Source: Verrucomicrobiota bacterium (GTDB taxonomy: Bacteria; Verrucomicrobiota; Kiritimatiellia; SS1-B-03-39; UBA6053). From it: DNA of 56,815 nt. The position numbers and the translations under genes are program-made. The stretch is taken from positions 1-56,815 of the forward strand of contig JAFIGC010000019.1 in assembly GCA_020831635.1 (NCBI GenBank), written 5' to 3'. Shown here piece by piece: positions 45,544-54,500 of the stretch (the stretch's first letter is position 1; each line of letters starts with the position of its first letter). Under the pieces are notes generated by a model that was given only the letters and a program-made list of their open reading frames with translations, did not search any database and was not told the origin of the DNA.

Positions 45544-46917
45544 TTAGCATATGGAAAGGTGTTTTCTGATCTTTTTTCGTAGACGCTTCCAAAAATTTCC
45601 ACCGAACAGGGTATACAAAAAAATAATGGAATTCATTCTTCTCTGAAAAATATTCCAATCGCCATCCCTTTTCGCTTCTATAAAAGCAGGAAAGCTTTTG
45701 CGACTTATTTTCATTCGAATACGAAAAATCATTTTTTTCTGGAGCGTGAGGCCACTTGTAGAGGGTTTCACACGTTTTGTGGGTACCCAGTCTCCTCGAT
45801 CTTGAGCGAGGGCAAGTCTGTAGGCCAAGCCTTCCCGGCGATGGCGAAGTCCTGCATCCTGGGAGTCGGCCGCTTGATCCGCAGTAATGGAATCCAACTG
45901 CAAATCTCCTTGCCGCATGCCTTCTTCGATCAAAGAATGTAGATCTGGATGTCGCGTGATGATCAGGGAATTCCCTTCATTGAGATATTGCGGGAGCCAA
46001 GCGTCCCCGATGCTAATGTCTGCGGTTTCGGCAAGGACATCATCGCAATAGTCGCAGGCTTTGGGTTTGAACAGGCCTTGTCCGTAATCGGTGCCAAAGA
46101 GCTGGCGAACGGTTTTGGGCGGGGTGGCGGGAGTTTCCGAATCTAACGCGATGGCGCTTACCCCCTTTTCATTGGCCTGTTTCCCGGGGATTTTCACGCG
46201 GAAATCAATGGAGCCAAGCTGATCCGGTGGCACGCCGAGTTGCCAACCGATCATTTCGCCATAGAAGGTGCTTTTCAGGTGTCCGCAGACGATGCCCAGT
46301 GTGAACCGGATCCGCGCTTGGAGTTCGGGATTGACGACCATGAGATTTCTCAAGGCCTTGATGAAGCAAGGAACACCACTGATGGCATATCGGCCTTGGG
46401 TTTTCATAACATGTTGGAGGACTTCTGACATTTCGACGGGATGATACGCTGATTTGGCCATGCCCATGACTTGGTTGGGCGTGGAAATCATTTCGAAGCG
46501 GTAAAGCAAACCTTCTGGAGTGCGTGGACATGGGCTGACAACCAGTGCTTGATCAATGGCCTGGGTCTCCAAGAGTCGACGAAGCAACCATCTCCCCATC
46601 CCTCCGGAACTACTGGATTGCAGCAAAGAGGGGTCGGTGACTTTTCCTGCGAAACAAGCGATGTGCCGACCAATCCGGACGTGAGGGTTTTTCGCCTTAG
46701 GGAGAAAACGGGCTGAAAGAACGTCTTCGTCCATGGCGGGATCGGCAAAAGGACACACCTGATGCACGGGGTCATCCGGGGCCAAATCCTGTGATGAGGT
46801 CATCACGGCACGAAGGAGGCCGTTGGAATCGAGTTGCATGTGGAATTTCTCTGGGCGCAAGGCTGCGCATGCCCCGCAGCCAATGCAATACCCGTTTTGG
46901 AGAACTTTATCAATCAT
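45544..46917 (-). CDS. FrhB/FdhB-like iron-sulfur protein (coenzyme F420 hydrogenase beta-subunit family)
   Basis: The 457-residue protein opens with a partial ferredoxin-type cluster motif YCIGCGACAALRPEKF. It continues with SSSSGGMGRWLLRRLLE, ISGVPCFIKALRNLM and PKACDYCDDVLAETADISIG, as in the N- and C-terminal FrhB domains. In polysaccharide clusters such proteins are coupled to pyruvyl transferases, but their reaction is unknown. The missing fourth Cys of a classical cluster (CIGCGAC with no CP nearby) is notable. The tail (FRIRMKISRKSFPAF) is basic. Confidence 0.88.
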   Translation of the reverse strand: MIDKVLQNGYCIGCGACAALRPEKFHMQLDSNGLLRAVMTSSQDLAPDDPVHQVCPFADPAMDEDVLSARFLPKAKNPHVRIGRHIACFAGKVTDPSLLQSSSSGGMGRWLLRRLLETQAIDQALVVSPCPRTPEGLLYRFEMISTPNQVMGMAKSAYHPVEMSEVLQHVMKTQGRYAISGVPCFIKALRNLMVVNPELQARIRFTLGIVCGHLKSTFYGEMIGWQLGVPPDQLGSIDFRVKIPGKQANEKGVSAIALDSETPATPPKTVRQLFGTDYGQGLFKPKACDYCDDVLAETADISIGDAWLPQYLNEGNSLIITRHPDLHSLIEEGMRQGDLQLDSITADQAADSQDAGLRHRREGLAYRLALAQDRGDWVPTKRVKPSTSGLTLQKKMIFRIRMKISRKSFPAFIEAKRDGDWNIFQRRMNSIIFLYTLFGGNFWKRLRKKIRKHLSIC

Positions 46918-46958
46918 GGGGGAGTATCAGTCTTTTTTTGTTGTATTCGTCATGTCCA

Positions 46959-48473
46959 TCACCGGGAGGGCCTGGATATGGAAGGAGGTTTGACAAGGCG
47001 CATCCACCATTTGATTTCCGCGATCCCCCCGGGTATCAGGGTAAATAGTATACCAAATGTTCCAAAAAAGGAAACCAACAACACCAATAAATGATAGAGA
47101 AGGTTGTCGGACAGCGGGAGGAAGTGCTTGAGGAGGATTACCGCCGCCGCCGCCCCCGCTGATGCCGCCAAGGGGCGCCAGATTCCGATCCAGAAATCCC
47201 GGGGGCGAAGAGGGGTTTTATGGAAAACATAGTGCAGGGAGGGCTGCAGAATCAAATATGTTGACACCGCGTAGGCGCGGGCGATGCCCACGGGGCCCCA
47301 GCGTATGCCCACCAGAAAGGCCAAACTGATAAAGATCGCGTTGATGATCCCCCACTGCAAATACCTGCGGCTTTGCCCCAGGCTCATGAGGACCATGCCA
47401 CGAAGGCCCGCCACTGGCTGGATAATCGAGGTAATCGCCAAGATGGAAAAGATGGGAACCACATCCATCCAATTGGGCCCCAGTGCCAGCAGGATCAGGG
47501 GGTGGGCGGCGAGCCAGGCAAACGTGGACATGGGAATGGTGAAGAGGCCTAGAATCGTGAGTACGCGGCGAAAATAGGTCCGGAAATTTTCAGGGTCATG
47601 TTGAAGACGGCTCAGTGCCGGAAACGCCACTGCGTTCAACGGGGCCCGGATGGAGGTGATGGGGAGCATCAGGAGTGTGTAGGCGCGGCTGTAGAACCCC
47701 AAGGCATCGGCCCCCCACACCCTTCCGATGAGGAGATTGTCCAAATTCCGGTGGAAGTAATTCACAAACTCAAAGCCGGTGACATGTGCCCCAAACCTGA
47801 GCAATTTCTTGGTTCCGCTTTGCGCCCGGGGGATCAGCAATGGGAACGGCATTCCGATGAGCAAGACCAAGGAGTTCACGGCCGCCAGCGTCAGGTTTCC
47901 CCACACCAGCGCCCAATACGAAAACCCCTGGAGGGCAAGTGCAACGGCAACAAACAGTCCCGCGGCCGCCCCGGTAATTTCCGCCAGGGTTTTGGTGCCA
48001 AAACGCAGTTCGCGCAACAACTTGGCCCCGTGTTGGGTGCCCAAACTCGTCAGGAAAAATTTCAATGAAAGGGCGAGGGTGACGGCTACCAACTCGGGTT
48101 TGCGGTAAAACCAGGCCACCGCTGGCGCGAGTGCCGCCACCAGAAGCGTTAACACCAAACCCACCGTAAGGTTGATCCAAAAAAGATTGCTTTGTTGTTG
48201 GTCGGTGAGGGTGTCGGATTGGATGGCGGCCGAGGACAGGCCCAAATCCTTGAACAATCCCGCGAATTGGGTGATTGCCAGTACCATGGTCACCACCCCG
48301 AAATCCTCGGGCAAGAGCAGGCGGGCCAGCACCAGGGTGGAAACCAACTGGAGGAGGGTCACCGTTAGCTTGCTGCCCAGGGTATACATGCCTCCGCGAA
48401 TAGAAGCGGACTTCAGCGTGCGCAGGTTTGGGGGAGATGGGGCAGGGGGGGGCGGCAGAGACATGCGGGTCAA
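46959..48473 (-). CDS. Polysaccharide flippase, Wzx/WzxC-like
   Basis: The 504-residue MATE-like integral membrane protein has about 14 helices. The motifs include LKSASIRGGMYTLGSKLTVT and LARLLLPEDFGVVTMVLAIT at the start and FVNYFHRNLDNLLIGRVWGA in the middle, which place it in the WzxC branch. It should translocate the lipid-linked repeat unit across the inner membrane. It starts the minus-strand operon that also carries the FrhB-like, pyruvyl transferase and GT2 genes. Confidence 0.93.
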   Translation of the reverse strand: MTRMSLPPPPAPSPPNLRTLKSASIRGGMYTLGSKLTVTLLQLVSTLVLARLLLPEDFGVVTMVLAITQFAGLFKDLGLSSAAIQSDTLTDQQQSNLFWINLTVGLVLTLLVAALAPAVAWFYRKPELVAVTLALSLKFFLTSLGTQHGAKLLRELRFGTKTLAEITGAAAGLFVAVALALQGFSYWALVWGNLTLAAVNSLVLLIGMPFPLLIPRAQSGTKKLLRFGAHVTGFEFVNYFHRNLDNLLIGRVWGADALGFYSRAYTLLMLPITSIRAPLNAVAFPALSRLQHDPENFRTYFRRVLTILGLFTIPMSTFAWLAAHPLILLALGPNWMDVVPIFSILAITSIIQPVAGLRGMVLMSLGQSRRYLQWGIINAIFISLAFLVGIRWGPVGIARAYAVSTYLILQPSLHYVFHKTPLRPRDFWIGIWRPLAASAGAAAAVILLKHFLPLSDNLLYHLLVLLVSFFGTFGILFTLIPGGIAEIKWWMRLVKPPSISRPSR

Positions 48474-48583
48474 GGTTTCATATTACGTTTTCTTCGTTTT
48501 CATGCTGAAGTTTATGCATGGATTTGAAAAAGGAAAGCCCCAATCCGATTGACTCCACCCGAACTTCTGGTTATTTTGTTCCC

Positions 48584-51500
48584 ATGAGATGGATGATACA
48601 TATCCTGTTGTTGTTGATGATGTTTTCTCCGAGTGTCGCCTTGGCGCAGGTGCGGATGAATGAGATCATGTCTGTAAACGCGTGCACCCTTGCCGACGAG
48701 GATGGAGATTTTGAAGATTGGATTGAACTGAAAAACATCTCGGAGCTTCCCGTGTCCTTGGAGGGTTGGGGGATTAGCGACAACGAATCGAACCCGTTCA
48801 AATGGACGTTTCCCGGAGGCACCATCATGCCCGGGGAGCATCTGCTGGTTTTCGCGTCCGGAAAAGATCGTGGATTGCAAAACCACTCCCCCGAGGCCAT
48901 CGAAGGGCTGGTATTTTGGTTGGACGCGTCGGAACTTGCGCCCGGGGATTTGGTCTATCCGGACGATCCCGACGAACCCCCGCGCGTGGAACGCTGGTCC
49001 AATCGTGTAACCGGAATGCCTGCCTTGGAGACCGAGACCCCCAACCAACGCCCTGAATGGCACGAGGAGGTGTTCAACGGCCAACCTGGAATACGGTTTG
49101 ATGGTCAGGAGCAATGGTTGGGTGCGTTGGATGTAAGTCTATTTAACCAGTCGCAGGGAGCCTCTGTGGTGGTGGTGATGATCCCACATGTTTTGACACC
49201 GGCTCAACATATTTTCAGTTTGTCCAATGGCAATTCCTTCAATCAGTCCAGGATGCTTCTCCGGTTGGCCCAAGGACGGACGGAGGCGGGTGGGAGGCGT
49301 TTGGACAATCAAAATTATGCGCCGATACAAGGCCCGGTGCCTGTGGTGGGCGAACCTCTCCTGTTCTCCGCCACGGCAGACCATCGCTACAACCGGCTTC
49401 GACTCCACACCCGCGGCATGTTGAGAGGGGAACGATCCCCCTTCCGGGGAACGGGGACTTACAGTAACACGAACAGCTTGGGGGTCGGGATCGGTGGAAA
49501 CGCCAACGGAACCAATCTTTTCCAAGGCCATGTGTTGGAGGTTCTTGCCTTCAACCGCCCCCTGGCCGGGGCTGAACTTTTACAGGTGGAGGCGTATCTC
49601 GCGCAAAAGTATGGGTTACGGTACGATAGTCTGGGGCACACGAATTTCTCGATCAGTTCGACGGGGGAAGAAGTGGTGCTGACCAACCCGGAAGGCGCGA
49701 GAATTGACCGCGTGGCCCCGCACCCCATTCCCGTTGACATGAGTTTGGGGCGTGACCCTGAGCATCCTGAGTCCTGGGTGTATTTCACCGCGCCCACGCC
49801 CTTGGCCGAAAACGAGGGCGAACATTTCTCCGGGATCGCGCCTCTTCCGATTTTTTCCCATTCCCCGGGATTCTATCCCCAGTCCTTCTCGCTCGAGATG
49901 CATGTCGAGGGTGCCCCGGAAGGCGCCCAAATCATCTATTCCATGGATGGGCATCAGCCAAGTGCCGACCTCACGGATGGCGGGACTTTGTTTTACAAGA
50001 ATGATTATCCGGAGGGGGAACTGCTCTCCCTCCCTTTGTTGTCCGTTGAATACACCACGCCCGTCGAAATCACGCCTCGAACCCCGGAGGCCAATCTGCT
50101 TTCCAAAATCGCAACGCATCGTTCCCTGGGCATTTACCCGCCCGAACCCCAGAACAACACCCGGAAGGCGCAAATCATCCGCGCCCAAACCCATGTGCCC
50201 GGCATGTTGCCCAGTCCCGTGGTGACCGCAACGTATTTTGTCGGCGAGGCTTTTGCCGAGGGATACAGCCTTCCCGTGCTCTCCGTGGTTTCCGATCCCC
50301 GCAATTTTTTTGATTATGAACAGGGCATATATGTCCCCGGGAAAATTTACAACGATTGGCGATTGGCGAACCCTGACGCGGATACGAGCAGTTTTAATCC
50401 CGCCAATTACACCCAAACCGGTTACGTTTCGGAACGGCCTTCCCACGTGGAACTCTTTGAACCCGATTTCAACCCCATCCTCTCTCAACGCGTCGGCGCG
50501 CGAATGCACGGGGGGAACAAGAGAGCGCTGACGGGGAAAGCTTTCCGGTTTTATGCGGGTCGGGGACCTTTTTCCACAAATACCTTTGGGGATGAACTTT
50601 TTCCGGGTGTGCTGCGAAGGGGCGAATTCATCGAGGAGCCGGTAGAATCCCGCCGCGTGATTTTCACGCATTTGGGTCGGCCCTCTTCGGGAACGCTTGT
50701 TCGTGATCCCGTTTTGCAGGACTTGGTCAAGCACATGGGATTCGATACCCAAGCCTCCAGGCGGGCGGTACATTTTGTCAATGGAGAATATTGGGGGATC
50801 GGGGAATTCCGCGAGCGCTACGATGCAAACTATTTCGAGATTCATCACGGAATTCCAGAGCAGGACCTCATCATGCTTGAACACATGCGTCAGATAGGAC
50901 ATGGCACCCACGAGGACCTCAAAGACTTCGAAGACTTCGTGGATCTGTTGGGCGAGTTGGACCTCTCGGATCCCCAAGTTTTCTCCATGGTAACCGCCGC
51001 TTTTGATCTCGATAATTACTTGAGTTACCAGATCGCGCAAATTTTCATGTGTAACCGTGACTGGCCGCACAACAACGTCCGTTTGTACCGCCGCCGAAAC
51101 GGGTCGGATGAACTCGCGTCGATTTATGGGAAGGAGCACGACGGGCGTTGGCGCATGCTCATGTTTGATGTTGAGGTTGGGGGAACCCAACCCGGGTACA
51201 ATATGCTTGAACATGCCACGGTCTCGCAAGGCACCCACTATTTCAGGAGGTTGTTCACCCATTTGTTGGAGATCGACGAGGTGAGGCACAGATTCCTCAG
51301 CCTCACGGACGACCATTTGAACACCTCGTTTGTTCCGGAAAGGTTTGAAGACACCATTCTGCGAATCTACGGGGAAACCCAACCTGAATTGGCGGAGCAC
51401 GCCGAGCGTTGGTTGGACGATGGCGGAGGCCCCGCAAATTTTCTTTCTTTTGCCCAACAACGTCCCGCGTTTCTCCGGCAACATTATGAGTCTTTTTTCG

Positions 51501-54500
51501 ATTTGCCGGGCAGCCAAACCCTCGCCTTGCTGAACCCCGGGTATCCCATGGGGAAAATCCGGGTCAATACCGTGACCATTGATGAAGAAACCCTCGGACT
51601 TTCGGATCCTTCGTCTCCTTACCCTTGGACTGGAGATTATTTCAAATCCGTTCCCTTGGATCTGCAGGCCCTTCCCAAACCCGGCCACCGTTTCGTGGGT
51701 TGGGTCGTTCATTCAACGAACGCGGCGGAACCCGCCGAGGCTGAATCGGAATATTTTTCCACGGAACCGGTGATCGCGCTGACGTTGTCTGAAGACACCA
51801 CCGTGGAGGCGGTTTTTGAGCCGATCCCGCTTTCGGAGCAGCCCGTGGCCTTGTATGTTTGGGATTTCGAGGACCCAAACGATCCTTTCGCTCCCTCCAT
51901 TCCGATTGGTGGCGCGGCGTTGGGCTTTTCCCCGGGCCCACATGCGGAGTCCGCCGCGATTTCCAACACCGGGGCGGATTTCGAGACCCGCCACCTGCGG
52001 GTCAATTATCCCCTGGGTGCCGTGCTCACCTTCCCCGTGCCCACCACCGGCTACGAACAGATCGCCCTCGACCTCCTCACCCGCCGCTCCGGGCAGGGTG
52101 CGGGTATGCAAACCCTGTCTTACACCATCGATGGCATCAACTGGACCGTGGTGGAAACCTACTCGGTGCATAACGACCTGCCGCAAAGTCTTTCCTTCGA
52201 TTTTTCCAGCAATCCCGACGTGGCGGACAATCCCGACTTCGCGATTCGGTTTACTTTTGGACGCACCCAGTCGCAAATCGACAATGAGGAGGGGCTGGCG
52301 GGCAACAACCGCTTTGATGACGTGGTGCTTTCGGGAGTGGCCCTGCCGGGCACCAATTTGCCCCCCGTGGTGGATGAAGACGCGGTCCCGGTCTGGTTGG
52401 GACTCAATTTCGAGGAAATCCGCAACTTCGACCTGTCGGAATGGTTTGAGGATCCCGATGGCGATGAGCTGAGTTTTTCGGCGTCGGTTTCGAATGCCTC
52501 CGTGCTGACGGTGGAGGTTGAGGGCTCGGATCTGGGGCTGACCGCGCTTGCGGCCGGCGATACGAGGGTGACGGTGACCGCGAGCGATGGCGTGAATCCG
52601 CCCGTCGAAACCGAGTTCCGGGTGCTGGTATATCCCGAACCCCACGTGCTCGACGGTGCCCATTACTTTTTTACGGAATGGTCTGCGGATGAACCCGCGG
52701 GGACGTTCCCGCCCCACATGATTTTTTTGCAGAGCGAAGTGAATGATCCCAATGCAAACGAGATCTTGCCCCGCGCCTATTCCATTGCCGGGGATGCGGC
52801 CAGTGGAGACGATCCCGATTTTCCGTATGCGGCAAGCGCCCGCAGCCGCATCAACGGGCTGGGGGAGGACGGAATCTCCTTCATCAACACGGGACGGGGA
52901 AGGGATGTGGGGGCGGCGCTGCTGGTGTTGGATACCCGCAACGTCAGCAACATCGATGTGGTGTGGACCGCGCAAACCCTGCTGGCCAATTCGCGGGTGT
53001 ACGCCCTCCGACTTCAGGCCCGCACGAGCGCGGACGCGGAATGGGAGGATCTGCTGGATGAGGGGAGTCCGGTGGTGTATTTCCGGGATCCCGACGAAGG
53101 GCCGGAAATCGTTTTGGGTCCGGTGCGCTTGCCGTCCGACTACGAGGGCTTGGAAACCCTGCACCTGCAATGGCGTTATCACCATGTCTCCGGCACTTCC
53201 GGTCCCCGGGCCATGTTGCGGTTGGATGATGTCGCGGTGACGTCTTCCGGCGCGCCCTTGGAACCCGCCGCCTTGCAAATCAGCGGACTTTCTCCGTATC
53301 TTTCCGGCGGTGATTTGCCGGTGCTGACGGTTCGGGTGGTGGACGAAAACGGAATTCTGGTCGGAGATTTCGATGGCAATGTCAGTCTGTCCATCCATGG
53401 GGCCGATCCGGTCACGGTCCAGGCCGTCGACGGGGTGGCGTTTTTCGAAGGATTGACCGTTTCTTCGGTGGGGCTGATTGGGATTACCGCCACTGCGGAT
53501 GGCTTGACCCCGGATACCCGGGAAGTTCGCCGTTTGCGTCTGGTCGATTTACTGGTTCCACCCTTCTTGCAAGGGGAACAGGACCTTTTCGGGGACAACC
53601 TCAACCGCATTCCCGTGGCCTTCCGCTTTCGGATTGAAGGATTGGACCCTGACGGCACCTATCGCTACGGAAACCGCATGGCCCATGATCCCACCGACCC
53701 CGAAGCGGATGACAACGGAGCCGGAAACTTCATTCTCATTCCCGCCGACGGCGGCGATTGGGTGCGCAGTACTTCCGCGCCGCGATTCCGCGACACCGAC
53801 CTCAACAGCCGCCACGCCGAACTCACCGCCGACGCCGAAGGCGTCTGGGAGGGCTGGGGGATCACCGAACCCAGCGGCAACGCCCGCTTTGCCCCCGGCA
53901 ACGCCCTCCGGCCCCTGCTGATTCTCAACGACGGCGCGGGCGGCGAAGACCCGGCCTGGTTCCTGCGATCCGACGGCAGCGTCACCGTACTTGAACTCGG
54001 CCCGGGGGAAGGGCAGGGGACCGCCTTATATGGCCAAACCTCCAACGCCTCCGCCCGTTTCGTGGCCTTGTACGATGTCTCGGACAATCTGCTGGCCCTC
54101 ACCCATGTCGAAGCACGGGGTTCGGAGTTCGACGACCGTTATGCCGATTTTTACTTGGACACCGTGGCCGCCCACCCCGGTCGCTGGGGAACGCTGATTC
54201 CCAACAATCTGGCCGTCGGCGTGGACCGAATCGAGGTCCTCGACGCGGACGGGGCGGCGCTGGAAATCCTCGACACGGGACTGGACGGCACGATCCATGC
54301 CGACGGCGGCACCCAAGCGGTTTGGCTCCCCGCATCCACGGAATTCATCTTCCTGCCCGGCGGGGACGGACGATGGAACGATCCCAACCACTGGATGGCC
54401 CCCGGCTTTCCCAACGGCGCCAGCGTGTCTGCCATCGTGCCCGCGCCATTCTGGGACAACCGCGCCATCACCCTCCCGGAAAGTTTCAGCGCCACCGTCG

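Noticed and set aside
49616-51712. A 698-residue open frame antisense to the giant secreted protein
   Set aside because: It mirrors the codon bias of the plus-strand gene, has no family features, and the plus-strand frame has clear domains over the same bases.
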